A DNA stretch of 64,000 nt from Trichococcus pasteurii (GTDB lineage: Bacteria; Bacillota; Bacilli; Lactobacillales; Aerococcaceae). Below, piece after piece: positions 26,378 through 35,046 of the stretch. Within the stretch, counting starts at the first letter, position 1. Each line of letters opens with the position of its first letter. The position numbers and the translations under genes are program-made. The notes beneath the pieces are model-generated. The model was not told the DNA's origin. It searched no databases and worked only from the letters and a program-made list of their open reading frames with translations. The stretch lies in assembly GCF_900112935.1 (NCBI RefSeq), contig NZ_FONM01000010.1, forward strand, positions 1-64,000, read 5' to 3'.

Positions 26378-26389
26378 GGAACCGGTTCC
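26378..26389. promoter_or_regulatory. LacI-type operator, downstream site of scrA
   Basis: Perfect 12-bp palindrome GGAACCGGTTCC in the scrA leader, 54 bp from the second site at 26432-26443. The pair suits loop formation by a tetrameric LacI-family repressor. Confidence 0.75.
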
Positions 26390-26431
26390 TTTTCGGTTCA
26401 AAACGATAAGGAGCAGGTTTTCAGTGTTTGT

Positions 26432-26443
26432 GAAACCGGTTCC
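26432..26443. promoter_or_regulatory. LacI-type operator near the scrA transcription start
   Basis: GAAACCGGTTCC lies 12-23 bp downstream of the -10 box of the scrA promoter. It is the expected place for ScrR repression. Confidence 0.75.
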
Positions 26444-26454
26444 TATTAATAAGA

Positions 26455-26483
26455 AGAGTAAACCCTTTCAAAGATAAAGTCAA
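26455..26483 (-). promoter_or_regulatory. scrA promoter
   Basis: On the minus strand TTGACT (26478-26483), a 17-bp spacer and TACTCT (26455-26460). GAAAACGCTTGAC overlaps the -35 region and is only partly like a catabolite-response element. Confidence 0.75.
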
Positions 26484-26664
26484 GCGTTTTCTAAAAATTT
26501 ATTTTGTATTTTTTATAGATCGGCTGACGATGGCCTTTCCGCTCGATTCGGCCTCCGCGTAATCCGCTGAGGCTGAAGATAGTCATGTGGAAGGAAAAAG
26601 AAGGAACTTCCGACAATTACAGGGAGCAGGTTTTATTGAGTGCTGCATAAAGTCTCTTTTTTTG

Positions 26665-26777
26665 AATGTCCTTGACATTGGGTCCACATTATCAGTACCA
26701 CCCAACGATTTGTTGCTTTCTTCATTAAAGCCTGAGATGGACTTTCACCACAAAGTTATCACCCGTTCCGGGCGCAC
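26665..26777 (-). mobile_element. Fragment of the 5' end of a group II intron
   Basis: Reading the minus strand from 26777, the sequence starts GTGCGCCCGGAACGGG and continues with GGTGAAAGTCC. This is the form of the 5' end of bacterial group II introns (GUGYG start and domain I beginning). Only about 110 bp can be recognised. No reverse transcriptase gene, domain V or 3' end is present, so it is a relic. Confidence 0.5.
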
Positions 26778-26856
26778 GTTAGAAGGGGGTGTCTCAATAG
26801 GAGGCAGCCTCTTATTTGCGGTTTGGCGGGGTAGGTCTGCCCATAAACCTAGAAAA

Positions 26857-26905
26857 GGGAGTGCCTCAGAACCAGAAAAGGATTTTCTGGTTCTGAGGCA
26901 CTCCC
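26857..26905 (-). terminator. Long perfect hairpin, terminator of the second PTS gene
   Basis: A perfect 23-bp inverted repeat (26857-26879 with 26883-26905) with a 3-nt loop. TTTTC follows on the minus strand, and a pyrimidine-rich tract on the plus strand. It lies 17 bp after the stop codon of the PTS gene. Confidence 0.82.
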
Positions 26906-26921
26906 CTCTTTCTTTATTTAA

Positions 26922-28310
26922 TTAATCTAAATTAAGCTGCTCTGAAATTTTATTCGACTGTACTTTCACAGCAATGAACCCTGTCACAAATGCTCCTACA
27001 ATGACAACTAGGTACTGGATCATAGATGCGAAACTACTGGTGTAAAGCAACAGTCCAGGAATAAAGGTGATTCCCATACCTGTAGCAGATAGGCCAAAGA
27101 TATACGTAAGCAGACCACCCACAGCTCCTCCCAACATGCCGGAAACCAGTATTCTCAAACTTCTCAGATTCACACCGAAGAGAAGAGGTTCTGTAATTCC
27201 AAATAAGGTAGATGTGGAAGAAGAAATAGCGTTAGTTCTCTTTAGTTTAACATTCATTAGTAAAGCTGCACTGATTGCTGCCCCTAATTGTCCAGCCATA
27301 CTGGCTGTCATAAGTGGATTCAGCACATTTTCACCCGTATCGGCAAGTAACTGAAGCTCAATGATTGATAAAGTGTGATGAAGGCCTGTAATAACCAAGA
27401 GTTGTTGAAGTGCGCCAAAAAGGATATATCCAATACCTAAAGGTGCATTGATCAGCATGACGATAAAGTCACTGACTGCAATCTCGAATGTATGAGTGAT
27501 AGGACCTAAGATAAAGAGCATTAGAAAAATGGTTACTGTTAATGTTACAAACGGCGTTACAATCAGGTCGATGATTTGAGGAACAACTTTTCGTAGCTCT
27601 TTCTCAATTCTTGATATTAGATACCCTGCTACGATAGCGGGGATGATAGATCCTTGATAACCTACAATAGGAATATTAAGTCCTAAGAAAGAAACGTTGA
27701 TTGCTTCAGCGCTTCCACCGGCTACAGCCCAAGCATTAGGCAAATTAGGAGATACCATCATAAGGCCAACTACGATACCGATGATGGGATTTCCACCAAA
27801 TTTACGAGTGGCACTATAGGCAATAAGTACTGGTAGGAAAGCAAATGCGGTATCTGTCAGCATCTGGAACATGCTCAACATAAATGGACTAAATTCTACA
27901 CCCAGCTCCACAAGAAGTCCTCTTAAACCCATTAATAGTCCCGTTGTAACCAGTGCAGGAATTAGAGGAATTAGAATATCCGCCAAAGTTCGAACGACTC
28001 TCTGAACGGGAGTCATGTTGGAGTAAACGTCTTCTTTAAACGCTGTATCCGCTGATTCATCCATCTTTGTATATTGCTTAAATTCAGAATAGACTTCATT
28101 TACCTTTCCAGTTCCGAAAATAAACTGGTGTTGTCCTGTATTAAAGAAGTAACCTTTGCTTCCAGTGACAGCTTCCGCTTTTTCCTTGCTCACCTTGCTG
28201 TTATCTCTTAAGATAATTCGAAGTCTTGTAGCACAGTGTTCAAAATTTTTGACATTATCCTGGCCTCCCACAGCGTCAAGAATGTCTTTGATGGTTTGTT
28301 CATTTTTCAT
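26922..28310 (-). CDS. PTS EIIBC component, sucrose/glucoside family
   Basis: Protein of 462 residues. EIIB carries C26 in EHCATRLR; the EIIC domain has about ten helices and GITEPLLFGVNL near the end. It is a distant relative of scrA in the glucose-sucrose-glucoside superfamily, without an EIIA domain. The sugar cannot be decided; sucrose, trehalose or another glucoside are options. The gene is clearly AT-richer and uses more A/T-ending codons than its neighbours, a sign of recent acquisition. Its promoter is a copy of the scrA promoter with the same operator. No hydrolase gene accompanies it. Confidence 0.85.
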   Translation of the reverse strand: MKNEQTIKDILDAVGGQDNVKNFEHCATRLRIILRDNSKVSKEKAEAVTGSKGYFFNTGQHQFIFGTGKVNEVYSEFKQYTKMDESADTAFKEDVYSNMTPVQRVVRTLADILIPLIPALVTTGLLMGLRGLLVELGVEFSPFMLSMFQMLTDTAFAFLPVLIAYSATRKFGGNPIIGIVVGLMMVSPNLPNAWAVAGGSAEAINVSFLGLNIPIVGYQGSIIPAIVAGYLISRIEKELRKVVPQIIDLIVTPFVTLTVTIFLMLFILGPITHTFEIAVSDFIVMLINAPLGIGYILFGALQQLLVITGLHHTLSIIELQLLADTGENVLNPLMTASMAGQLGAAISAALLMNVKLKRTNAISSSTSTLFGITEPLLFGVNLRSLRILVSGMLGGAVGGLLTYIFGLSATGMGITFIPGLLLYTSSFASMIQYLVVIVGAFVTGFIAVKVQSNKISEQLNLD

Positions 28311-28540
28311 TAATAATTCCTCCTTTTTTTTAGATCTACCCCTAGTAACAATCCAATTTTTTTCTTGTAGCGATTCTATAGAGCCTATGGTTATGTACCT
28401 GTTCCATTTCGGGTAAAAAATGTGCTCACGTCATGAGTTTCATTAAGCTTCCATCTTCGTTGAAGGTATAAATAGTAGCTAAATAATTTCATGTTCACTT
28501 CTAAGAAACAAAAGCTCTCTGATATCAAAACACACCGAAC

Positions 28541-28592
28541 GGAACCGGTTCCTCTACAACTGAATAGTAAACCCTTTCAAAAATAATGTCAA
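28541..28592 (-). promoter_or_regulatory. Promoter and LacI-type operator of the second PTS gene
   Basis: On the minus strand TTGACA (28587-28592), a 17-bp spacer and TACTAT (28564-28569). GGAACCGGTTCC at 28541-28552 follows the start point. The block resembles 26432-26500 and 29012-29080, so it is a copy of the scrA control region. The leader from there to the start codon is over 200 bp and holds no other clear feature. Confidence 0.75.
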
Positions 28593-28627
28593 GCGTTTTC
28601 TCAAAAATTTTTTTTAGTATTTTCTGG

Positions 28628-28890
28628 ATCGGTAAATCAAAATCGCGCCAGTTTTTTCGGTGCATTGGACACCTATTGCGACGTGATAATTGCTCTGCTG
28701 CTCCTATGCTTTCGGATCGCGCACATGATCGGTGTAGCTTTCGGATTGCCAACTTTAGCAAGCGGCAGGAAGTTCCTAAAGCTCTTTTTTTCTTCCAAGC
28801 TGGCGACGCTTTTGCTCGGCACCCTATCCCATTTCCACACCGGTATCCGTCAACACTTATCCTGCAATTTTTTGGTGATCTGTTTTTTTC
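28628..28890 (-). pseudogene. Relic of a duplicated scrA-sacA operon
   Basis: In transcription order, 28890-28842 matches the first codons of scrA (around 26304-26258), then the match jumps to codons about 129-199 of sacA (24360-24150) and runs to 28628. Frameshifts and stops are present throughout. The order scrA start, then sacA middle, is what an internal deletion of a duplicated scrA-sacA pair would leave. The duplicate's upstream control region survives at 28914-29115. Confidence 0.75.
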
Positions 28891-28913
28891 TCCTTCCTTT
28901 TTTTGATCTGTTG

Positions 28914-29115
28914 TTCCTAAGAATAAGTGCAATAAAAGCTTTGTTTTACTTTATTTCGGAACCGGTTCCTTTCCGATTTAAAATGATAAGGAGCAGGTTT
29001 TTCATGTTGTTGAAACCGGTTCCTCTTGATATGAATAGTAAACCCTTTCAAAGATAAAGTCAAGCGTTTTCTAAAAATTTATTTTATTTTTTTGTGGACC
29101 GTCTTGCGATGGTCT
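28914..29115 (-). promoter_or_regulatory. Orphan copy of the scrA control region
   Basis: Closely matches 26333-26530. It keeps both operators (GGAACCGGTTCC at 28958-28969 and GAAACCGGTTCC at 29012-29023) and the promoter (TTGACT at 29058-29063, TACTAT at 29035-29040, minus strand). It now drives only the relic and, beyond it, perhaps the second PTS gene. Confidence 0.75.
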
Positions 29116-29183
29116 TTATTTGCCAAAAGCGTTAAAATGAAGGTAAAGAGCGACATGACATAGGTTTGGGAGGTTCTTTGACC

Positions 29184-30206
29184 ATGACGATAAATGAGAA
29201 AATGTCCGAAAAATTTGATGGTTTGGCGGCTTTGATCGGCCACACCCCGATGCTGGAAATTTCCTTGCTCTACAAAGGCGAACCGCGGGTCGTATACGCA
29301 AAGGCGGAATACTACAATTATTCAGGCAGCATCAAGGACCGGGTCGCCTGCCACATCCTCCGCCAGGCCTATGAAACAAGCGCGATCACTGAAGGGATGC
29401 CCATCGCTGAGGCGACCAGTGGAAACACTGGCATCGCTTTTGCTGCAATCGGCGCTTATTTGGGCAATCCTGTCACGATTTTCATGCCCGACTGGATGAG
29501 CAAGGAGCGGATTAACTTGATCGAAAGTTTCGGTGCAACGATTCGGCTCGTTTCCAAAGCGGAAGGCGGCTTCACCGGTTCGATTGCCCTCGCTGACAGG
29601 ATGGGTGAAAACGAAGGCGCCTTCCTGCCGCACCAATTCTCCAATCCTGAAAATTGTGCCGCCCACTACGCGACAACGGGAAAAGAGATTCTGGCTCAAC
29701 TGGCGGCTTTCGGCAAAAGACCGCAAGGCTTCGTCGCCGGCGTCGGCACAGGCGGAACGCTGATGGGCGTCAAAGATGTTCTGCAGGAAACCTACCCGAA
29801 CTGCCTGGCTTTCCCGCTCGATCCGGCTTCTTCCCCGACGATGGCGACTTGCGGAAAAGTCGTCAGCCCGCACCGGATTTTCGGCATTGGTGACGAGTTC
29901 GTGCCGGCTATCGTCAAACTGGATCAGCTGGACAACATCCTCCTTATCGATGATTGTGATGCCATCAATATGTCCCGCAAACTCGCGCGCGTGCTCGGAC
30001 TCGGCGTCGGCATCTCATCCGGTGCCAACTTTTTGGGCGTCCTGAAAGCGCAGGATCTGCTGGGGAACAAGGATGCAGTCGTCGCGACCGTCTTTGCCGA
30101 CGACAACAAAAAATACCTCTCCACCGATCTGATGTACGAACAAACCGTTTCTGCGGATCATTTGGCTTGCGACGTCGAGCTGATTAGTATGCGGGCTATC
30201 CGATAA
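29184..30206 (+). CDS. Cysteine synthase-like PLP enzyme
   Basis: Protein of 340 residues of the fold type II PLP family. K51 in NYSGSIKDRVA binds PLP, EATSGNTGIAFAA is the substrate loop and GVGTGGTLMG the phosphate loop. These are the CysK/CysM/CBS motifs, so O-acetylserine sulfhydrylase or cystathionine beta-synthase activity is likely. It is slightly longer than a typical CysK (about 305-310) because of a C-terminal addition. The ATG at 29184 has GGGAGG ten bases upstream; the longer frame begins inside that site. It stands alone with a strong terminator. Confidence 0.87.
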   Translation: MTINEKMSEKFDGLAALIGHTPMLEISLLYKGEPRVVYAKAEYYNYSGSIKDRVACHILRQAYETSAITEGMPIAEATSGNTGIAFAAIGAYLGNPVTIFMPDWMSKERINLIESFGATIRLVSKAEGGFTGSIALADRMGENEGAFLPHQFSNPENCAAHYATTGKEILAQLAAFGKRPQGFVAGVGTGGTLMGVKDVLQETYPNCLAFPLDPASSPTMATCGKVVSPHRIFGIGDEFVPAIVKLDQLDNILLIDDCDAINMSRKLARVLGLGVGISSGANFLGVLKAQDLLGNKDAVVATVFADDNKKYLSTDLMYEQTVSADHLACDVELISMRAIR

Positions 30207-30224
30207 ATCTTACAGAGGCATGCA

Positions 30225-30268
30225 AAAAAACTTCCAGCTATTCTGAACGATTAGCTGGAAGTTTTTTT
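30225..30268 (+). terminator. Terminator after the cysteine synthase-like gene
   Basis: AACTTCCAGCTA (30229-30240) pairs with TAGCTGGAAGTT (30252-30263), with A and T runs on both sides, so it may work in both directions. Confidence 0.9.
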
Positions 30269-30300
30269 ATTTGTAGTCGGGGGGCGGCTGGCGCCCGCTC

Positions 30301-30429
30301 CTCCGATGAACGCAGGCTTCGCCGGAGTTCAACCTGCATTTAAGTCTTGTCCTCCGAGGAGACGGTGCCCCCCGGAGTTGAAGCCCACGAGTTACCGGCG
30401 TCCTCCGGGGAGCACACCCCTCACCGGAG
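30301..30429. repeat. 51-bp-period hairpin array, family A (3 units)
   Basis: Left arms CTCCG start at 30301, 30352 and 30403 (51 bp apart); right arms CGGAG end at 30327, 30377 and 30429. It lies between convergent genes. The remaining 220 bp up to 30656 hold nothing I can identify. Confidence 0.85.
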
Positions 30430-30656
30430 CAGGGAGCTGCGAATGAAGCTGCGCAGATTCTTTCATTCATCATTCAACCACTTTCCACTCGGCCGCGACC
30501 GGATCACTGGTGACGGCAAGCCATCCCCACACCAATTCTGGTACGTACAGTTTAGGACTTTGCCACGTAATATACCGTCTTCTGCCGTCGAACCAGCAAA
30601 CTAGATCCCGAACTGTTGCTCTTTCTCGTATTTTAAGAAGTCTCCCTGTTTCCAGG

Positions 30657-31661
30657 CTATTCCAATTCCAATTCGATCTGCAGCAGGTCGCGGACGCGCG
30701 TCAGTTCGGCTTCATCCACGAAATTGTAGTAGATGTCGTTCATCATATCGCCTGTACCGCCGAGTTGCTGCTGTTCGATGTTGCCTACCGCGCCGAGGTA
30801 ATCCTGATTTTGGAGCGTGTAGAAATCGGACAGTTGGAAGCTTGTCTGCATGTTGGCTGAAAGAGTTTCTAAGACCGCCTGGTAGTTCAGCAAGGTTTCC
30901 GGTGTCGCCAATTTGCGGATGACGCCTTCAATGACCTGGCGTTGTCTGCCTTGGCGACCGGTATCGCCGGCCGGATCTTCGTAGCGCATGCGTGCGAACG
31001 CCAACGCTGCCTCGCCATCCAATTGGTTCGTGCCTTGGACGAAATCGTAGCCGTTCTGGTTGAAGGCAAGCGGGCTCTCGACAGTGATGCCGCCGACCGC
31101 ATCCACGATTTCCTGGATCCCCGCCATGTTGACCATCACGTAGAAATCGATCGGGATATCCAGCATCTGCTGCACTGTATTGATCGACATCGCGGTGCCT
31201 CCGAGTGCATAGGCGTGATTGATTTTGTCGGAAGTGCCGTACCCGATTATTTCGGTGTACGTATCGCGTGGGATACTCAACAGTGTCGTCTTTTGCGTAT
31301 GCGGATTGATGGTGACGACCACCATTGAGTCGGAACGGCCCTGTTCCGTGCGGCCCAAATCACCGGTGTCTACGCCTAGCAATAGGATTGAAACCGGCTC
31401 GCCGGCTTCCAGGAGTTCAGATGGTGTTAATGCTCGAACATCGGCTCCGCTTTCTTCATCAGCCGTTTCCGAAGCGTCGGCTTCCGTACCGGTGTTCGTT
31501 GTCCGGAAGGTCTCGACTTCGACAGGCGTATAAGCTGTGTCCATCGTGTCTTTCACATTTGCATAGATCGAGTAGACATACCCGAGGACACCGATCACCA
31601 GAATTGCCAGAATACTGATGAATATTTTCAAACCGTTCTTATTCCGTTTATTTGATTGCAT
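30657..31661 (-). CDS. LytR-CpsA-Psr (LCP) family protein
   Basis: Protein of 334 residues with a short cytoplasmic tail, one membrane helix (about 12-32) and an extracellular LCP domain. Conserved LCP segments are LLLGVDTGDLGRTEQGRSDSM, SIPRDTY, KINHAYALGG and FARMRYEDPAGDTGRQGRQ, with the Arg and Asp residues that bind polyprenyl-phosphate. LCP enzymes attach teichoic acids or capsule polymers to peptidoglycan. GAGGAGAGGG precedes the ATG at 31661; the longer frame contains it. The LRR lipoprotein gene lies upstream on the same strand, 103 bp away. Confidence 0.9.
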   Translation of the reverse strand: MQSNKRNKNGLKIFISILAILVIGVLGYVYSIYANVKDTMDTAYTPVEVETFRTTNTGTEADASETADEESGADVRALTPSELLEAGEPVSILLLGVDTGDLGRTEQGRSDSMVVVTINPHTQKTTLLSIPRDTYTEIIGYGTSDKINHAYALGGTAMSINTVQQMLDIPIDFYVMVNMAGIQEIVDAVGGITVESPLAFNQNGYDFVQGTNQLDGEAALAFARMRYEDPAGDTGRQGRQRQVIEGVIRKLATPETLLNYQAVLETLSANMQTSFQLSDFYTLQNQDYLGAVGNIEQQQLGGTGDMMNDIYYNFVDEAELTRVRDLLQIELELE

Positions 31662-31764
31662 TGTTCCCTCTCCTCTACCCAAAAAGCTCATTGTAAGATG
31701 ATTGTTGATGTTTATTGCATTTCAGCTGGATCAGTCCGGATAGTAAAGCCGATGCGTTGGCTGC

Positions 31765-33111
31765 TTATTCGTACCAACTGATATCGCAGTCCGGCAGAAC
31801 ACTCTGCAGCATTGTTTGTTGTTCAGCATTGATGTCCGCCTTGCTGATATGCAGTTTCCCCAACTTAGCCAAACTCGACAAAGGTGCGATATCACTGATT
31901 GGATTTCCCTTCAAATCGAGGTACCACAGATCCGCCAAATCCGATAATGCTGTGATATCGCTTATCTGATTTCCAGACAGATTCAAGTGCCGTATTTTGG
32001 TGAGACTGGCCAAGCTGTCGATGGTGCTGATCCTATTCTGGGCCAGGTCTAGGTAGACCAATCCCGTCATATTTGCCAAGGCAGCGACGTCGCTCACTTG
32101 CGCTCCGCTGATTTCGAGATGCGTCAGCCCGGTTATTTCCGCCAAACTGCCGATGTCCTCAATTTTTTTGGCGTTCAAATCCAAGCGCGTCAGCTTCGTC
32201 AGTCCTGCCAGTGGCGAAATGTCGCTTATTTCTGTGCCACTAAGGTCCAACGTCAGCAGATTGCCGAGACCCGCCAAGGCGCTGACATCGGCTATTTCAG
32301 TCCCACTCATGTTCAACTCCATCAACTGCGTCAAATCCGCTAAGGCTACGGTGTCACGGATGAGTGTATTGTCCAGTTCCAGGATAGTCAGCTGCGTCAA
32401 GCCCGATAGCGCCGTGAGATCTTTGACTTTGGTGTTCCCTAGGCTCAGATAGCGTAACTGGGTCAAATCTGCTACAACTCCGACATCTTCAACTTCGGTG
32501 TTACGCAGCTTCAGCGACTGCAGGCCGGTCAAGTCGGCTAACGGGCGGATATCAACGACTTGTGTGTCATTCAGATAGAGCGCCTCAAGCTTCTTCAATC
32601 CGGCTAATGCTGTGATGTCCTCCAATTGGTTGTTGTTGAGGTAAAGGGTTTTGAGTTTCGCCAAATCCGTTAAAGCTGTGAGGTCCTGGATTTGGGTGCG
32701 GCTGATGTCGAGATATTCCAGCTGCGTCAAACCGGCCAGCGCGCTGATGTCATTAATTTGCGTATCATTCAGATGCAGTATCCGCAGGTTCGTAAAATGT
32801 TCGATTCCGCTGATGCTGTTGATATCTTTATTGCCCAGATAGAGCGCATCGACCGACTCGATATCGCTCGCAGTCAGGTCGCCCTCTTCTTTGCCGATCA
32901 ATTTACGCACATAATCTTCAATCGCTTCATCCGCGAAAGTCAGCGGCCGATTTTCTTTTGCGGTTTCTGCGTCAGTTTCCGGTTTGCTGTTGGCTTGAGA
33001 CGTGCTCTCTTGGCTGCTTTTTGCTGAATCCAGGCCCGATTCCATTGTGTCGGAGCAGCTCGCCAAAAAAATCAAGCTGAATAGGGTCACCAGCATCGTT
33101 CTATTTTTCAT
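31765..33111 (-). CDS. Leucine-rich repeat lipoprotein, internalin-like
   Basis: Protein of 448 residues. Signal peptide with lipobox LASC, an acidic Ser/Gln/Glu-rich linker to about residue 60, a short cap (PLTFADEAIEDYVRKLIGKEEGDLTASDIESVDAL), then about fifteen 22-residue leucine-rich repeats of the internalin type (LxxLxxLxLxxNxIxDIxxLxx). The DNA shows the matching 66-bp periodicity. The protein is tethered to the outer membrane face and probably binds another protein or glycan. It may belong with the LCP protein encoded next to it. GGAGGAG precedes the ATG at 33111. Confidence 0.87.
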   Translation of the reverse strand: MKNRTMLVTLFSLIFLASCSDTMESGLDSAKSSQESTSQANSKPETDAETAKENRPLTFADEAIEDYVRKLIGKEEGDLTASDIESVDALYLGNKDINSISGIEHFTNLRILHLNDTQINDISALAGLTQLEYLDISRTQIQDLTALTDLAKLKTLYLNNNQLEDITALAGLKKLEALYLNDTQVVDIRPLADLTGLQSLKLRNTEVEDVGVVADLTQLRYLSLGNTKVKDLTALSGLTQLTILELDNTLIRDTVALADLTQLMELNMSGTEIADVSALAGLGNLLTLDLSGTEISDISPLAGLTKLTRLDLNAKKIEDIGSLAEITGLTHLEISGAQVSDVAALANMTGLVYLDLAQNRISTIDSLASLTKIRHLNLSGNQISDITALSDLADLWYLDLKGNPISDIAPLSSLAKLGKLHISKADINAEQQTMLQSVLPDCDISWYE

Positions 33112-33308
33112 ATAAATCACTCCTCCTAAAAGTACACTGGAGCTAACGATGGAATCCATAATGGCTGGATTCTCTCAGGAGATGGTCGTGGGAACGGGTT
33201 AATTTATATCTTGATTATAAGCCTCCTCTGCTCGGATCGCTAACTTTACGGGCTTAATACTTGTAGACACTTATTCGCAAATTGTGTGCCACAACTCTTT
33301 TCATTCAG

Positions 33309-33358
33309 AAAAATAGCCCGCGTTGAGGAGAACTTCTCTCCTCAACGCGGGCTATTTT
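33309..33358 (-). terminator. Terminator of the MFS transporter gene
   Basis: AAAATAGCCCGCGTTGAGGAGA pairs with its complement across a 4-nt loop, with T runs on both strands. It ends the MFS gene, 15 bp upstream on the minus strand. Confidence 0.9.
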
Positions 33359-33372
33359 CAATGAAGTGTCTT

Positions 33373-34611
33373 TTAAACAGTTTCCGCTGCAAGCTTGGCC
33401 ACAGTTTTTCTTTTTGCATAGACAAGGCTCAAGCCCAGTCCCAGCAGGACGACGGCAATCGCGACATAGAAAGCTTTCGTGAAGTCACCGTCGTTCGCGG
33501 CAGCCAATGACGCAGTCACTTTCGGAGCGACGAATGCGGCGCTCGAAAAGCCGATGAAGACGATGCCGTAATTGACGCCCTGATTCGCCGGACCAAACTT
33601 ATCCATGACCAATCCCGGGAAGACGCCCATCACGCCGCCGAAGCAAAGGCCCAAGGTGACGATCCCGATAGCGAAGGCCCACACTTGGTTGACGCTGACG
33701 AGCAGGATGAAGGCAAAAATGATGGCACTGTAGATGATGATGACCGCGCGGATTTGGCCGATGCGATCAGAAATCGCGCCCCAGAATACCCGGCCTGACG
33801 TGTTGCTCAAGGAATAGAGGCTGACATAAGCGGCAGCTGCCGATGCCGACAAACCGAACATCGATTGCCCGATCAATGAGGCGTTCGAAGCAATCATCAG
33901 ACCGGAAAAGGCGCCCATCGCGAACATCAGGATAAGCAGGTAGAATGCGTGACTCGCCAACATTTCCTTCCAGTTTTTGTTTGCGGTGATGGTTTTTGCT
34001 GGTGCTGGAGCCTTTTCGGAGGCCACAGCCGTTTGTGGAACTGCCTGTTTCGGTGCCGAGCGGATGAAAAGACTGAAAAAGAATCCGATCAGCGCATACG
34101 CCAAGCCCATGCGCCAGAAGGCTTGGCTGACTCCGTAGCGTTCGATCAGCGTGTTCGCGATCGGTGCCGCGATGATCGCCGCTCCGCCCATTCCCCCCGT
34201 GATCAGACCGGAAGCCAAGCCTTTTTTATCCGGGAAAAAGCGGATTGTGTTGCTGAGACAGGCGGAATAGGCAAAGTTCTGCGCAAAGCCGCCGAAGATG
34301 CCGTAGATCAGGTACAACTGAAAAATGCTCGTCGCTTGCCCGGTGAAAGCGAAGCTGATACCGAAAAGCACAACGCCGATGCGGGCGATCCATTTTGCCC
34401 AGCCACGGTCCGTAAAATAGCCGCCGAAGATCATCGGGATCGGCCCCACTGCGGAGTTGATTGCGAACGCCATCATGATATCCGGTACCGCCCATCCCCG
34501 CAATTCCGCCAAAGGTCCTGCGAAAACACTGAACGTGTAGACGATACCGGTGCACAACAAGATCCCCATCGAGCTGATCAGGACCACCCAACGATTTGTT
34601 TCTTTTTTCAT
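33373..34611 (-). CDS. MFS transporter, OFA (oxalate/formate antiporter) family
   Basis: Protein of 412 residues with twelve membrane helices. The N-terminal NRWVVLISSMGILLCTGIVYTFSVFAGPLAE and YGIFGGFAQNFAYSACLSNTIRFFPDKKGLASGLITGGMGGAA segments are characteristic of the OFA group. A cytoplasmic Ala/Pro/Lys-rich loop divides the two halves (about residues 190-215). Members exchange small carboxylates such as oxalate, formate or pyruvate; substrate unknown. The ATG at 34611 follows AAAGGGGG; the longer frame has no ribosome site. It is a single-gene unit with its own terminator. Confidence 0.87.
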   Translation of the reverse strand: MKKETNRWVVLISSMGILLCTGIVYTFSVFAGPLAELRGWAVPDIMMAFAINSAVGPIPMIFGGYFTDRGWAKWIARIGVVLFGISFAFTGQATSIFQLYLIYGIFGGFAQNFAYSACLSNTIRFFPDKKGLASGLITGGMGGAAIIAAPIANTLIERYGVSQAFWRMGLAYALIGFFFSLFIRSAPKQAVPQTAVASEKAPAPAKTITANKNWKEMLASHAFYLLILMFAMGAFSGLMIASNASLIGQSMFGLSASAAAAYVSLYSLSNTSGRVFWGAISDRIGQIRAVIIIYSAIIFAFILLVSVNQVWAFAIGIVTLGLCFGGVMGVFPGLVMDKFGPANQGVNYGIVFIGFSSAAFVAPKVTASLAAANDGDFTKAFYVAIAVVLLGLGLSLVYAKRKTVAKLAAETV

Positions 34612-34813
34612 TACTGTTCCCCCTTTTCCTAGTTGTTTTGTATTATCAGGGATAACGGTGCAAATAATTGCGCCGCTATCCCAATATTTGCTGATGCCTT
34701 TCATTTATGAAGGTTGTTCCAGTATGCCATGGAATCCGATTATAGGGTAACACTTAAATGATATATTCAGTTATAGGTTGATGTTATATGTTTGTGCTGC
34801 TGGCCAGGTTGGC

Positions 34814-34970
34814 CGGAGCTGAACGATACGTGCGGCGCCCTGCTCCGGCGAGGGGGTGCTCACCGGAGGACGACAGTAACATCTTAGGGCCAACTTCGGC
34901 GAGCGCCCCCTCATCGGAGGAAAAGAGGCATATGTTGACCGAACTCCGGCGTAACCTGCGTTCGACGGAG
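34814..34970. repeat. 51-bp-period hairpin array, family A (3 units plus remnant)
   Basis: Right arms CGGAG start at 34814, 34864, 34915 and 34966 (50, 51, 51 bp apart); left arms CTCCGGCGA, CTTCGGCGA and CTCCGGCG start at 34843, 34894 and 34944. It fills the gap downstream of the AEC transporter gene at 35047-35958. Confidence 0.85.
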
Positions 34971-34988
34971 GAAACAAATTCCGCCCAA

Positions 34989-35030
34989 CAAAAAACCACC
35001 CGCTACACAAGAACGGATGGTTTTGAATTT
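34989..35030 (-). terminator. Terminator of the second AEC transporter gene
   Basis: AAACCACCCG pairs imperfectly with CGGATGGTTT, with A run 34989-34995 reading as T on the minus strand. Confidence 0.75.
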
Positions 35031-35046
35031 TTTTCATTTGACATTT

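Noticed and set aside
26478-26500. Catabolite-response element in the scrA promoter and its copies
   Set aside because: AGAAAACGCTTGAC matches the left half of a cre site, but four of the fixed positions are wrong.
26587-26925. Protein-coding gene of 112 residues between scrA and the second PTS gene
   Set aside because: The frame runs through the group II intron relic and the long terminator hairpin, opposite to both genes. It has no ribosome site and no recognisable domain.
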